A stretch of 54,729 nucleotides of DNA from Clostridium ihumii AP5 (GCF_000612845.1 NZ_CCAT010000049.1:1-54729), one strand, 5' to 3'; shown: positions 29,691 through 39,286, numbered from the stretch's first letter. Notes: a model not told the origin generated them from the letters alone. Made by a program: numbers and translations.

Positions 29691-30125
29691 ATGAAAAATA
29701 CAATGATTGAAATAATTGAGGTATTACTTATAAGTGTTTGTGTGTGTTTACTATGGAGAGTGTTAGAAAAATTAATATTAGGACAAGTAAACCCTAATAG
29801 TGTAGATAGTATTATAGGTTTAATATTAATAGTTTCTTTATATGGGAATCTTAAGCATTGCAAGAACATAATAAAAGATAACAAAGATAGTAAGGGAATA
29901 TTAATAAGGAAAATTCATCTATGGATTAGTATAATAATTGATATATTTACATGTATAGTATTTGTAATGTTCATTAATGCAGCACTTAGTACATTAGGAG
30001 TTACTAAAAGCAGTTGGATTATAAATCTTGTATTTATATGTTTAAGTTTAGAATACTTAGATAATAGAACAGATGAAATAGAATGGAACATATATGAGTT
30101 AAAGAAAATTAGGAAAGTGAGTTAG
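29691..30125 (+). CDS. Multi-pass membrane protein, 144 aa
   Basis: Four hydrophobic segments are visible (about 8-24, 38-53, 75-97 and 103-119), with short charged ends. ATG 29691 is chosen for AGAGGTGAT upstream. A phage early membrane protein of this size could mediate superinfection exclusion. No family recognised. Confidence 0.6.
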   Translation: MKNTMIEIIEVLLISVCVCLLWRVLEKLILGQVNPNSVDSIIGLILIVSLYGNLKHCKNIIKDNKDSKGILIRKIHLWISIIIDIFTCIVFVMFINAALSTLGVTKSSWIINLVFICLSLEYLDNRTDEIEWNIYELKKIRKVS

Positions 30126-30128
30126 TTA

Positions 30129-30302
30129 ATGCATAGTAAATATATATTTGATAAATTAAAAATAGCAGAAGTAATTTCATTTCAATGTGATGTATTTAAT
30201 TGTTCTGTAAACAGAGCATGGGATAAATACACACATCCAATAATAAAAGAACATATAACATTAGAAGAAATGAAACAATTTATAAATACATTAAAAATAT
30301 AA
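30129..30302 (+). CDS. Small hypothetical protein, 57 aa
   Basis: Starts at ATG 30129, 3 nt after the membrane gene's stop, with GGAAAGTGAG upstream. MHSKYIFDKLKIAEVISFQC then NCSVNRAWDKYTHPIIKEHI. No family recognised. A terminator hairpin follows. Confidence 0.5.
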   Translation: MHSKYIFDKLKIAEVISFQCDVFNCSVNRAWDKYTHPIIKEHITLEEMKQFINTLKI

Positions 30303-30317
30303 AGAGAATTAAAATTT

Positions 30318-30353
30318 AAAACATAATATTAATATATATAAATATTATGTTTT
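30318..30353 (+). terminator. Terminator/attenuator before the MazG-like gene
   Basis: A 13-bp perfect stem: AAAACATAATATT (30318-30330) with AATATTATGTTTT (30341-30353), ending in T's. Confidence 0.65.
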
Positions 30354-30372
30354 ATTTAAAAGGGGTATATAA

Positions 30373-30699
30373 ATGATAAGTAAATTTTTCACCAGAAGTA
30401 AAAATGAAAAATTAGAAATAGATAATAGTAAGTTAACATTAAATGAATTAAATAAAAAATTAAAAGAAGAAACAAATGAGGTTGAAGCAGCAATTGAAAA
30501 TAAGGACAGAGATAATTTATTAGAGGAATTACTAGATACAATTCAAGTCAGTGCTAATATGATTGAAAAAATAATTTTTGATGATAGAGAATTAGAAAAT
30601 AAAATAAAAGAACATAATGAAAAATTAGAAGGTAGAGGTTGGGATAAATCTAATGAAGTAATTTTAATAACAAGTAAAAACAGAAGGAAGGGAATTTAA
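30373..30699 (+). CDS. MazG-like nucleotide pyrophosphohydrolase, 108 aa
   Basis: The all-alpha MazG/dUTPase-2-like core is visible: LNKKLKEETNEVEAAI (ExxE pair) and LLEELLDTIQVSANMI (ExxD pair), which bind magnesium. It hydrolyses NTPs or the alarmone ppGpp to the monophosphate level. Phages use MazG to keep the host active during infection. ATG 30373 follows AAAAGGGG. It lies just before the late regulator gene. Confidence 0.8.
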   Translation: MISKFFTRSKNEKLEIDNSKLTLNELNKKLKEETNEVEAAIENKDRDNLLEELLDTIQVSANMIEKIIFDDRELENKIKEHNEKLEGRGWDKSNEVILITSKNRRKGI

Positions 30700-30703
30700 T
30701 TTA

Positions 30704-31228
30704 ATGGATAAAGCTATTTTTAGAAAAACAGAAAAAAGATTGTATAATTATTTTAATCAAGATAAAAAACTTAAATCTATTAATTTTAAAGTTAATTTAC
30801 TAAGAGATCAGGTTAATCAAATTGAATACAGAATAAAATCAACAGATATAAATATACCTGCAGATATACCAGCAATAGATTACTCTGAAAAGGTACAATC
30901 TTCTACAGAATGTACAAGCTATGTTGAAAAAACAATGATTAAGATTATAGAGGATTTAATTATAGAAAGAAGTAGAATAGTAGAAAATATAAATAAACTT
31001 GAAAAAGAGATAAGGAATATAATGGCTAGTAATGCAATAATAGAATTTAACTTAAAATATATGAGAGAAGAAGATTTAAATTTTTTAAAGCTTAAATATA
31101 AAGAAGGACTTAAAGATTGGCAAGTAGGACAAAAATTAGGAATGTCACAATCCACTGCAACGAGGACAAGACAGAACTTAGTAGAAAACGTTGCTAATTG
31201 GGAAGAGTTTATAAAAATCGTGCATTAA
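30704..31228 (+). CDS. Phage late transcription regulator (ArpU/RinA-like), 174 aa
   Basis: A long helical N-terminal region is followed by a sigma-region-4-like helix-turn-helix at the C-terminus: LKYKEGLKDWQVGQKLGMSQ, STATRTRQNLVENV. This is the build of ArpU/RinA-type regulators that switch on late genes and that lie just upstream of terminase in Firmicutes phages. Its stop codon is part of the first TGCATTAA repeat of the array that starts at 31221. It probably binds that array or the promoter behind it. The ribosome site is GAAGGGA. Confidence 0.75.
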   Translation: MDKAIFRKTEKRLYNYFNQDKKLKSINFKVNLLRDQVNQIEYRIKSTDINIPADIPAIDYSEKVQSSTECTSYVEKTMIKIIEDLIIERSRIVENINKLEKEIRNIMASNAIIEFNLKYMREEDLNFLKLKYKEGLKDWQVGQKLGMSQSTATRTRQNLVENVANWEEFIKIVH

Positions 31229-31272
31229 TACTGCATTAAATATGCATTAAATATGCATTAAATATGCATTAA
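31221..31272 (+). repeat. Five TGCATTAA repeats with exact 11-nt period
   Basis: TGCATTAA starts at 31221, 31232, 31243, 31254 and 31265. The first overlaps the end of the late regulator gene. An 11-nt period keeps the sites on nearly one face of the helix, so cooperative protein binding is likely. It lies 83 nt before a TATAAT box (31355). Confidence 0.75.
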
Positions 31273-31354
31273 ATTATCAATAAATAATGTTACAATTAAA
31301 TTAATCAAAAGAAGAAACATTCCCAGATCCCCTTTTTTAATAAATAGTATATCC

Positions 31355-31428
31355 TATAATACAAAAGAAGTTTTTAAAATTTTGACAGGATAAGTTTAAA
31401 AGACTAAGAGCAATCTTAGTCTTTTTTT
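31355..31428 (+). promoter_or_regulatory. Probable late promoter with leader terminator
   Basis: TATAAT at 31355-31360 has no good -35, as expected for an activated promoter. A strong hairpin follows (AAAGACTAAGA 31399-31409 with TCTTAGTCTTT 31414-31424, then T's). The terminator sits before the first late genes, so an antiterminator or regulated read-through is possible. Confidence 0.55.
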
Positions 31429-31449
31429 ATTTAGAAAGTGGGTGATATT

Positions 31450-31662
31450 ATGATAAAAATGTATAGTTCATATAAATGTGTAAATTGTAAAAATGAATTT
31501 GTATTATTATTAGAGGATGTAGAAAAATTTAAAGGATATCTAACATGTCCTTATTGCAATAGTAAAAAAGTAAAAAAGCTAAAAGAAGCAGATGATTTAA
31601 AAGAATGTATGTATGAAAGAACATATAAAAAAATAAATGGAGCAATAAGGCAGGTGAGATAA
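31450..31662 (+). CDS. Zinc-ribbon small protein, 70 aa
   Basis: ATG 31450 follows GGGTGAT; the longer GTG start 31438 is possible. CVNCKN and CPYCNS form a four-Cys zinc ribbon, followed by a basic tail (KKVKKLKEADDLKECM). It probably binds DNA or RNA, and could be a partner of the recombinase that follows 2 nt later. Confidence 0.65.
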   Translation: MIKMYSSYKCVNCKNEFVLLLEDVEKFKGYLTCPYCNSKKVKKLKEADDLKECMYERTYKKINGAIRQVR

Positions 31663-31664
31663 GT

Positions 31665-32234
31665 TTGGCAAAAGTATATCCAATTAAAGATAAAAAGAAG
31701 ATAGCTTTAATAAAGAAAATACTTATTAAAGAAAATAGAGAACGTGATTGGATAATGATAGCTATAGGAATAAATACAGGATTAAGAATTTCAGACATCC
31801 TACAGCTTAAAGTTAAACATGTTAGAAATAAAAATAGAATAAATGGTATTAAATCGAAGAAAACTAAAAAAACTATAGATATAATTATTAATAAGAATTT
31901 AAGAGAAGAATTAAATTCTTATATAAAAGGAAAAAAGGCTGAAGAGTATCTTATAAAAACTACTAATCAGGAGAATGGAGAAGTTGTTAACAAACCAATT
32001 TCAACAACTCAGGCCTATAGGATAATGAAATATATTGAAGAAAAGGCTAAAATAAAGGAAAACTTAGGAACACATTCATTAAGGAAAACATTCGGTTATA
32101 ACTTATACAAAATTAAAGGTATAGCAATAGTTCAAGCTACATTACAACATGAGACACAGCTTGATACAATAAGATACATAGGGGTAGAGGATGAAGAAAT
32201 TGACAATGGTATTGAAAACATAAAATATGATTAA
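31665..32234 (+). CDS. Minimal tyrosine recombinase, 189 aa
   Basis: Only the catalytic domain is present, with no N-terminal arm/SAM domain. R41 (NTGLRISD), Lys residues near 64-69, H137 and R140 (THSLRKTF), H162 and the nucleophile Y171 (IRYIGV) are visible. This short integrase-family protein is common just before the terminase in Clostridium and related phages. It starts at TTG 31665 behind CAGGTGAG. Role may be recombination of plasmid multimers or late-gene switching; unproven. Confidence 0.8.
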   Translation: MAKVYPIKDKKKIALIKKILIKENRERDWIMIAIGINTGLRISDILQLKVKHVRNKNRINGIKSKKTKKTIDIIINKNLREELNSYIKGKKAEEYLIKTTNQENGEVVNKPISTTQAYRIMKYIEEKAKIKENLGTHSLRKTFGYNLYKIKGIAIVQATLQHETQLDTIRYIGVEDEEIDNGIENIKYD

Positions 32235-32651
32235 GATGTACGATTTTAAGATATAAAATACATTAAAGATAGTAAATAGCTAAAGATATAGTAATATCAA
32301 TGGTTTAAAGATAATTAAATGATGTAAGAAAATATAGAAATCGTACATAATAAAAAATGTTAACTAACTTAATAATATCAAGGGGTTAGAGGCAATTTTT
32401 ATTAAATTTTAATATATTAGAGTTTAAGTAGATAAGAAACAACACAATTAAAAGATTGCAGAAAAAATTTTTATGGTTCAAAACAACCTCATTTTATGGA
32501 CAATGATATTTTAAAAAGATATAGTATTAAAAGTAACCTATATATTAAAAGTATCAAAAGCTATTGAAAATGGATTAAAAATCTGATATATTAAAAGTAT
32601 CAAATAAAACGTTCGTTAGAATTAATACTTTTAATATATGAGGTGGAAATA
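32235..32651. other. Intergenic region before the resolvase, holds probable res site
   Basis: No gene is seen. The left part is plain AT-rich DNA. The right part carries the res-like repeats (separate entry). GAGGTGG at 32640-32646 is the ribosome site of the resolvase. Confidence 0.5.
32522..32638. repeat. Probable res site of the serine resolvase
   Basis: TATATTAAAAGTATCAAA occurs at 32541-32558 and 32587-32604 in direct order. A near copy is inverted at 32622-32638, and a weaker one lies at 32522-32537. Several half-sites upstream of a serine recombinase gene are the classic res layout; the copies nearest the gene would also autoregulate it. Confidence 0.65.
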
Positions 32652-33353
32652 ATGAGTAAGATATATGGTTATTGTAGAATATCAACTGGTAAACAATCTA
32701 TTGAAAGACAGCATAGAAATATTTTAAAGGAATATCAAAATGCAATAATAATTGATGAAGCATTTACTGGAACTAAAATAGAAGGAAGAAGAGAATTTAA
32801 TAAATTAATAAGTAAAGTTTCACTAGGAGATATTATAGTATTCGATTCAGTATCACGTATGAGTAGAAACGCTGATGAAGGATATAAACTATATGAGAAA
32901 TTATTTAATGCTGGAATAGAACTAGTATTTTTAAAAGAACAACATATAAATACATCGACTTATAAAAAGGCTTTAACTAGCAATATAGAAATGACTGGAA
33001 CTAATGTTGACTTTATATTAGAAGGAATAAATAAATATTTATTAGCATTAGCTAAGGAGCAAATTAAACTTGCTTTTATGCAATCTGAAAAAGAAGTTGA
33101 AGATTTACATCAAAGGACAAAAGAAGGTATAGAAACTGCAAGATTAAATGGTAAGCAGATTGGACAAAAAAAGGGTTCTAAATTAATTACTAAAAAAAGT
33201 ATTCAATCTAAAGAACAAATATTAAAATATAGTAAAGATTTCAAAGGAACACTAAGTGATGTTGAAGTTATGAAACTTATAGGTCTTGCAAGGAACACAT
33301 ACTATAAATATAAAAAAGAATTAGTTAATGAATTAAATAATTATATTGAATAA
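32652..33353 (+). CDS. Serine recombinase (resolvase/invertase family), 233 aa
   Basis: The N-terminal catalytic domain has YCRIS with the nucleophile Ser at residue 11, then the VFDSVSRMSRNADEG and TKEGIETARLNGKQIGQKKG (E-helix and linker). The C-terminal 40 residues are a helix-turn-helix (FKGTLSDVEVMKLIGLARNT, YYKYKKEL). It is a small resolvase type that cuts and rejoins at a res site to separate plasmid multimers. ATG 32652 is chosen for GAGGTGG. It is located between the early/late junction and the terminase. Confidence 0.9.
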   Translation: MSKIYGYCRISTGKQSIERQHRNILKEYQNAIIIDEAFTGTKIEGRREFNKLISKVSLGDIIVFDSVSRMSRNADEGYKLYEKLFNAGIELVFLKEQHINTSTYKKALTSNIEMTGTNVDFILEGINKYLLALAKEQIKLAFMQSEKEVEDLHQRTKEGIETARLNGKQIGQKKGSKLITKKSIQSKEQILKYSKDFKGTLSDVEVMKLIGLARNTYYKYKKELVNELNNYIE

Positions 33354-33363
33354 TAATTGTAGA

Positions 33364-33391
33364 AGCACTTGATTTTAATCAGGTGTTTTTT
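33364..33391 (+). terminator. Terminator after the resolvase
   Basis: A 9-bp stem, CACTTGATT (33366-33374) with AATCAGGTG (33377-33385) and one G-T pair, followed by T's. It separates the resolvase from the packaging genes. Confidence 0.7.
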
Positions 33392-33406
33392 ATTATGGAG
33401 GTAATT

Positions 33407-34114
33407 ATGGGGAAAGCAAGAAGTCCAAATAGAGAAAAAGCTTTTAAAATTTATATAGAGAATGGTGGTAATATTGCACCTAGACAAATTGCTAAAATTT
33501 TAGGAGAAAGTGCTTCAAATATTAGTTCATGGAAAAATAAAGATAAATGGAATGAAAAACTACCGCCTAATAAGGGTGGTGCACCAAAAGGAAATCTAAA
33601 TTCGTTAAAACATGGTTTGTATTGTGACGATAATAAAAGACTACCTGAAGAATTTTTAAAGAAATGGTTTCCTTCAGCAACTATTAAAGCATATGAAGAT
33701 TCCTATACTTTAGGTATAAGTAAATTAGATAAAATAGGCCATTATATTGATATCATTTGGGCCAAAGTTATGAGAAGTCAAAAAATAACAGAAGTAAAAA
33801 ATAAAAAAGATACAACTAAAGAGCTTAAGAGGACAAAGGAGTCTTATGGTGCTAAAAGTTCATCAGAAGAAAAAGAATATGAAATTCAATTTTCATGGGA
33901 TAAAGTATTAAAAGATTTAGAAATAGAAACTCAAGTTTTAGGAAAATTAACAAATGCAATAAAAACATATGAGGAATTACTTCATAAAAACTGGGACTTA
34001 GCAACAGAAGAACAGAAATTAAGGATAGAGAAACTTAAAGCAGAAACAGAAAAGATAAAAGGAAAAGATAGAAGTGAAGCAATAGAAATAGTGGTTAAAA
34101 GAAAGAGTGAATAG
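33407..34114 (+). CDS. Terminase small subunit, 235 aa
   Basis: The N-terminal HTH typical of PBSX-type small terminases is visible ([40 protein letters not shown]), followed by [19 protein letters not shown], a signature found in this family. The C-terminal half is a coiled coil for oligomerisation. It recognises phage DNA and recruits the large subunit. ATG 33407 follows ATGGAGG. The large subunit starts 2 nt after its stop. Confidence 0.88.
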   Translation: MGKARSPNREKAFKIYIENGGNIAPRQIAKILGESASNISSWKNKDKWNEKLPPNKGGAPKGNLNSLKHGLYCDDNKRLPEEFLKKWFPSATIKAYEDSYTLGISKLDKIGHYIDIIWAKVMRSQKITEVKNKKDTTKELKRTKESYGAKSSSEEKEYEIQFSWDKVLKDLEIETQVLGKLTNAIKTYEELLHKNWDLATEEQKLRIEKLKAETEKIKGKDRSEAIEIVVKRKSE

Positions 34115-34116
34115 TA

Positions 34117-35460
34117 ATGGCTATAGAAAGAGAAGTTAATCCACACTTTGAAGATTATCTATTTAATTGGGATTATAAATTTTACTTTTTAGTTGGTGGT
34201 TATGGATCAAGTAAATCATACAATACTGGTTTTAAAATAATTCTTAAATTGTTAAAAGAAAAGAGAACTGCACTAGTAGTAAGAGAAGTCTATGATACCA
34301 TTAGGGATTCTTGTTTTTCATTATTAGAAGAAATAATAACTGAAATGGGACTTGAAGATATTATTCAGTGTAAAACTTCACCTATGCAAATAAGATTTCC
34401 AAATGGAAGTAAGATTATATTTAAAGGTATGGATAAACCTCAAAAATTAAAGTCTATTAATAATGTATCTTTAGTATGGATAGAGGAATGTTCAGAGGTC
34501 AAGTATGATGGATTTAAAGAACTTACAGGTAGATTAAGACATCCAAGTTTAAAACTACATATGATATTAACTACTAATCCAGTCTCAAAAAGCAATTGGT
34601 GTTATAAGTATTTCTTTATGGATAATAAAAATCATTTTTTCATGGTAGATGATAAAGAACTATATAAGAAAAGAATAATTATAAAAAATAATACTTATTA
34701 TCATCATTCAATTGCAGATGATAACTTATTTTTACCTAAATCTTATATAGAACAATTAGATGATTTAAAGACACATGATAAAGATTTATGGAGAATAGCT
34801 AGAAGGGGACAGTTTGGTATTAATGGATTAAAAGTATTACCACAATTTGAACATAAACCTTACTATGAAGTATTAGACTTAATGCATAAGATTAATAAGC
34901 CTTTATATAAGGTTGGTATGGACTTTGGTTTTGAAACTTCATACAATGCATTAATTAGACTTTGTATAGATCATGAAAATAAAATTCTTTATATTTATTG
35001 GGAGTATTATAAAAATCATATGACAGATGACAATACTGCTAAAGAAATATCAGAGTTTAAACAAACACAAGAATTAATAAGAGCAGATGCAGCAGAGCCT
35101 AAAACTATTAAATTTTATAAACAAGAAGGCTTTAACATGAGAGCTGCTAAAAAGTTTCCAGGTTCAAGACTACAATATACAAAAAAGGTTAAAAGGTTTA
35201 AGAAAATAATATGTTCAGATAATTGTACAAATACTATTGAAGAATTAGAAGAGTTAACATATGCAGTTGATAAGAATGGGGAAATTATTGAAGATGAATT
35301 TAATATAGATCCACATACATTATCGGCAATATGGTATGCATTAGATGGTTATGAAGTATCAGATCTTAAGGAACATAAATATGATAGTGATATCTATAAT
35401 AAGGGTATTGGAATTAAGGGTAATATACAACAAAGAAAGAAAGGAGGTAATGTATTTTAA
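34117..35460 (+). CDS. Terminase large subunit (PBSX/Terminase_3 type), 447 aa
   Basis: Walker A is GGYGSSKS (about 27-34), Walker [10 protein letters not shown], and the nuclease begins [10 protein letters not shown]. The DNA-packaging motor ATPase pumps DNA into the prohead and its C-terminal nuclease cuts the concatemer. Full family length. Its stop touches the portal gene (shared A in TAATG). The ribosome site for the portal is GGAGG in the last codons. Confidence 0.95.
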   Translation: MAIEREVNPHFEDYLFNWDYKFYFLVGGYGSSKSYNTGFKIILKLLKEKRTALVVREVYDTIRDSCFSLLEEIITEMGLEDIIQCKTSPMQIRFPNGSKIIFKGMDKPQKLKSINNVSLVWIEECSEVKYDGFKELTGRLRHPSLKLHMILTTNPVSKSNWCYKYFFMDNKNHFFMVDDKELYKKRIIIKNNTYYHHSIADDNLFLPKSYIEQLDDLKTHDKDLWRIARRGQFGINGLKVLPQFEHKPYYEVLDLMHKINKPLYKVGMDFGFETSYNALIRLCIDHENKILYIYWEYYKNHMTDDNTAKEISEFKQTQELIRADAAEPKTIKFYKQEGFNMRAAKKFPGSRLQYTKKVKRFKKIICSDNCTNTIEELEELTYAVDKNGEIIEDEFNIDPHTLSAIWYALDGYEVSDLKEHKYDSDIYNKGIGIKGNIQQRKKGGNVF

Positions 35461-36980
35461 TGATAGATAAAACAATATTTGATGATAATTATAGAAGTAA
35501 AAAATCACAGTTATTAAAACTTAGTCAGGCTGAAAAGGAAGAAAGACAAAAGGCTAAGAAAGATTTTATATTTTACTTAGGTGAATGTGAAGATAAAAGA
35601 GCAGCATTATTAAATTTTGAGTTATTAGGTCAAAGCTGGATGAATGTTGATGATTTAGACTATGAGCCTAGTCAGATTATAGATAATAAAATAAAACCAC
35701 TTATTCATAAGCAAGCTAGATTTATGTTTGGAAAAGAACCAGATATATTATTTAAACCATATGATAAGAATTTTAAACAAACATGTGAAGAACTTAGACA
35801 ATATATAGATGCAATATTAAATGCTAGTAAGTTTTGGAGTAGTACACTTAAAGCATTTAGAATAGCAACAGTAACTAAAAGAGTTTTACTAAGATTAGAA
35901 GCAAATCCTAATCAACCAGTAAGACTTTTTTATCATTCTATAGATGATTTTAATTATGAAAATGATAGTGATGATATAACTAAACTTAAATCAGTAACGT
36001 TTGTTAGAGAAGATCCAAATAATAAAAAGGATAATGATAGCAATAACGTATGGTATAGATACACATATTACATGAATGGTGAAAATTGCTATTTAAGAAC
36101 AGAAACATTTAAAGAAAATAACTTAGATTTACCATTCAAAGAAACAAATAAGAATACAGGACTAAGTAAGATACCATGTTGGGTTATAGTAAACGAACAA
36201 AGTATAAATAATATATATGGTTCAAGTGACATAAAAGACTTAAGACCATTGCAAAATGCTTATAATAGGAGATTAAGTGATTTTAATGATGCACTGAGAT
36301 TTCTAATGTTCGGACAAACAGTAATCATTGATGGCAATGAAGATGATGTAAACAGTTGTAATATAGCTCCAAATAGTTTAATGGCTATAAAGAGTTTAAA
36401 TCTAGAAGAAGGTGGAAAACAAGCACAAGTAAAGAGAGTAGAAAGTGGGTTTAGCAATGCAGAGCCTATTAAAATGTACTTAAAAATATTAGATGATAGC
36501 ATGCATGAGAAACTTGCAATACCAGTAGAAGATAAACTTACAAATGTGCCTAGTGCTAAAGCAATAAAATATATTTTTACAGAGCTTGTTGCTAGATGTG
36601 AAGAAAAGTGGAATGATTGGGAACCTATTATAAGAAGTATGTTAAGACTTATAGTAGAATCATGTAGCAAATTTAACTGTTATAGTGATTGGAATTCAAG
36701 TTGGAATAACTTGCAATACTCTATAGTTATAAATAAGAATTATCCAATACCAGAAGATGAAGAAGATGCAAAAAGATTAGCAATGGATGAAGTAGTATCA
36801 AAGGTTAAAAGTCGTAAGAATTACATTAAGGAATACTCTAGTGATGAAGATTATAAAGAGCAGTTTAATGAGATATTAGAAGAGACTACTTTAATACAAA
36901 ACGCACAAGATTCAATGATAAATGATGCTAATAATGAAATAAATAATATAGATAAAGAATTAGAAAATGATGAAGAATAA
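35460..36980 (+). CDS. Portal protein (SPP1 gp6 type), 506 aa
   Basis: The phage portal, a 12-mer at one vertex through which DNA passes. The sequence shows the family features: KIKPLIHKQARFMFGKEPDI near the start, GSSDIKDLRPLQNAYNRRLS in the middle, and an acidic C-terminus (NNEINNIDKELENDEE). Its start overlaps the terminase stop by one base, so translation is coupled. Confidence 0.93.
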   Translation: MIDKTIFDDNYRSKKSQLLKLSQAEKEERQKAKKDFIFYLGECEDKRAALLNFELLGQSWMNVDDLDYEPSQIIDNKIKPLIHKQARFMFGKEPDILFKPYDKNFKQTCEELRQYIDAILNASKFWSSTLKAFRIATVTKRVLLRLEANPNQPVRLFYHSIDDFNYENDSDDITKLKSVTFVREDPNNKKDNDSNNVWYRYTYYMNGENCYLRTETFKENNLDLPFKETNKNTGLSKIPCWVIVNEQSINNIYGSSDIKDLRPLQNAYNRRLSDFNDALRFLMFGQTVIIDGNEDDVNSCNIAPNSLMAIKSLNLEEGGKQAQVKRVESGFSNAEPIKMYLKILDDSMHEKLAIPVEDKLTNVPSAKAIKYIFTELVARCEEKWNDWEPIIRSMLRLIVESCSKFNCYSDWNSSWNNLQYSIVINKNYPIPEDEEDAKRLAMDEVVSKVKSRKNYIKEYSSDEDYKEQFNEILEETTLIQNAQDSMINDANNEINNIDKELENDEE

Positions 36981-36992
36981 TGGTGATGAATC

Positions 36993-37919
36993 ATGAGTTC
37001 TTATAAGAAAAAAGTGTTAGAAGCAAGAAAAAAGATATTAATTCTAACAATGGAACAAGAAAAAGAAATAAATGAAATATATGCAAAGGCAGCAGATAGA
37101 TTAATTGATGAAATATTAGATTTACCAGATACAAGTAGAACTAGAATACATGATATTGATATAGCAAGGTTACTTAATGATTACACTAAAGATTTATATA
37201 AACAACTTTATCCTAATATAACTGATAATATGATGGAAAGCTCTATTATACAAAGACAAGTCATTTTAAATTTTATGGATCAAGTAGCAACAGATAGGGT
37301 ATTAAGTAAAATAGTAAAATATAATATTAATAACTATTCAAATAGTGTGGTAAAAACACTTATAGCAGGAGAATACTATAAGGATGGTAAGACATTAAGT
37401 AAAAGACTCTGGAATGTAACAAAGGAAAATAGTAATAAGATTGATGAATTTATTAAAATGAATATTGCAGGTGGTGCTAATGCTAGAAAATTAGCTAGTG
37501 ATTTGAATGTACTTATTAATCCTAAGAATTATATCATAAGTAATAATTTTAAAGCTGGATTTGATAGTTATAGAATTTCTTATCAAGCGCAACGGTTAGC
37601 TAGAACAAGTATTACTCATGCTGCTACAGAAACACAGATACAAAATGCTAAGAAAAATCCATTTAATAAAGGATTAAAGTGGAATTTAAGTTCACAACAT
37701 AGTATTCGCATGCATGGAAAGGCAGATATTTGTGATGATTATAATGGTAAAGTATTTAAACCTAATGAAGTACCATTACAACATCCAAATTGTATGTGTT
37801 ACTTTACAGAAGAAGTTATAAGTATAGATAGTGCAATAGAAAGAATTAATAGGTGGGTTGATGGTGGAAAAGATATTGAACTTGATGAATTGTTTAATAA
37901 GAGAAAATTACATTATTAA
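36993..37919 (+). CDS. Minor capsid/head morphogenesis protein (SPP1 gp7/Mu F type), 308 aa
   Basis: The C-terminal part holds the family signature WNLSSQHSIRMHGKADICDD ... LQHPNCMCYFTEEVI with conserved His and Cys. It enters the head with the portal and helps DNA delivery. GGTGATG precedes ATG 36993. It follows the portal, as in PBSX-like phages. Confidence 0.88.
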   Translation: MSSYKKKVLEARKKILILTMEQEKEINEIYAKAADRLIDEILDLPDTSRTRIHDIDIARLLNDYTKDLYKQLYPNITDNMMESSIIQRQVILNFMDQVATDRVLSKIVKYNINNYSNSVVKTLIAGEYYKDGKTLSKRLWNVTKENSNKIDEFIKMNIAGGANARKLASDLNVLINPKNYIISNNFKAGFDSYRISYQAQRLARTSITHAATETQIQNAKKNPFNKGLKWNLSSQHSIRMHGKADICDDYNGKVFKPNEVPLQHPNCMCYFTEEVISIDSAIERINRWVDGGKDIELDELFNKRKLHY

Positions 37920-37993
37920 TTATGAAAGTCTATAGAATAGGATTTTTTAGTTTTCTCTAAGTATAACTAAAACTGCTAATAAGGAGGAATACG

Positions 37994-38260
37994 GTGAAAA
38001 TAATTATATTTATAATATTTCTAATTGTTATGATTGGGGATATTTATATGAATTATAAGGTGGGTAAAAAGATTGAAGAGAATATTGTTGAGTTAAAAGA
38101 AAGAAAAATATTATGTACAGAAATTAAGTGCAATATTGAAAGTGCAATTGAAAAAAATGAAAATGCAGAAAATATAACTATTGAAGAATTAACTGAAAAA
38201 GTAGCTGAAAGATTTTGTAATGGATTAAAAAAAGCATTATGTTCAATGAAAAATTATTAA
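37994..38260 (+). CDS. Small membrane protein inserted in the head gene cluster, 88 aa
   Basis: Starts at GTG 37994 behind AAGGAGGAA. One N-terminal membrane helix (IIIFIIFLIVMIGDIYMNYK) precedes a charged helical tail with four Cys residues. It is flanked by a 74-nt gap upstream and is not part of the usual head set. It may be a moron or an early-membrane gene carried by a head operon; function unknown. Confidence 0.6.
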   Translation: MKIIIFIIFLIVMIGDIYMNYKVGKKIEENIVELKERKILCTEIKCNIESAIEKNENAENITIEELTEKVAERFCNGLKKALCSMKNY

Positions 38261-38276
38261 AAGGAGAGGATTTAAA

Positions 38277-38900
38277 ATGCCAAAGTTAGATGAAATTTTA
38301 GGTACAGCATATGCTCAAATACCAGAGGATTTAAAGAAAAAATATAAGGATATAGATTTAGTAGACAGTACTAACTATATTGAGAAAAAGGACTATGATA
38401 CTGTAAAAAAAGAAAGAGATCAATATAAAAAAGATATTAAAAAAAGAGATACTGATTTAGAAACCCTTCAGGAAAAGGTTAAAGACAATGAGGAATTAAA
38501 TCTAGAAATAGAAAAATTAAAAAAGGAAAATAAAAAAGCAGCAGATGACTATAAAGTTGAATTGGAGAAGATAACATTTGAGTCTAAGTTAGAAAAGAAA
38601 TTAATAAGTTATAACCCACAAAATGTTGCTATTCTAAAGAAAGCTTTAGATTTATCTAAAGTTAGTCTTGATGGTGATAACTTCCTAGGATTAGATGAAC
38701 AAATTAAATCATTAAATGAAACAGATAAGTATTTATTCAAGGAAAGTAAGCCAGAAGATATTCCAGGAGGAACAGGAACAATAGGAAGTGACAACAATAA
38801 TAACAATGAACAAACAGATACAAATAGTATAGGTGGAACACTTGCTAAAGCTAAGACTGAAAATATCAATTCAGAAGCTCAAAGCAAGTTTTTTTCATAG
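38277..38900 (+). CDS. Phage scaffold protein (GP20 type), 207 aa
   Basis: Coiled-coil rich protein with PKLDEILGTAYAQIPEDLKK at the start, long KE-rich helices in the middle and a GGT-rich linker near the end. It fits the GP20 scaffolding family that builds the prohead and then leaves. It precedes the decoration and capsid genes. AGGAGAG lies before ATG 38277. Confidence 0.85.
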   Translation: MPKLDEILGTAYAQIPEDLKKKYKDIDLVDSTNYIEKKDYDTVKKERDQYKKDIKKRDTDLETLQEKVKDNEELNLEIEKLKKENKKAADDYKVELEKITFESKLEKKLISYNPQNVAILKKALDLSKVSLDGDNFLGLDEQIKSLNETDKYLFKESKPEDIPGGTGTIGSDNNNNNEQTDTNSIGGTLAKAKTENINSEAQSKFFS

Positions 38901-38929
38901 AAATATAAAATAAGGAGGACTAAATAGTA

Positions 38930-39286
38930 ATGAGTTATGAAAGAACTGAAAAGATTATGGGCGAAAATAAGTCCATATTACTAATGGCAGGAGAATTATT
39001 TCAAAATGTGCCTATAAAAGTTAAGAAAGCAGATATAACATCAAGCTTAGTTAATGGAGTTCTTAAGGCAGGTACTTTACTTAGTAAAGATGGAAAAGTA
39101 GTTGATGGAACAACAGTTACTAATGATAAGGCTTTTGGATTAGTTTATAAAGATAGGGACTTTACTTATAGTAATGGCAATGAAACTGTTTCAGTAACTA
39201 TATTTGGATTCATAAATGAAAAAATATTACCTAAAGAAATACCATTACAAGCTAAAGCAGCTATGAAAATGCTTATGTTTCTATAA
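38930..39286 (+). CDS. Capsid decoration-type protein, 118 aa
   Basis: It is beta-rich with GVLKAGTLLSKDGKVVDGTT and FGLVYKDRDFTYSNGNETVS, like lambda D-type head decoration proteins, in the canonical place just before the major capsid gene. AAGGAGGAC precedes ATG 38930. It would stabilise the mature head. Confidence 0.7.
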   Translation: MSYERTEKIMGENKSILLMAGELFQNVPIKVKKADITSSLVNGVLKAGTLLSKDGKVVDGTTVTNDKAFGLVYKDRDFTYSNGNETVSVTIFGFINEKILPKEIPLQAKAAMKMLMFL

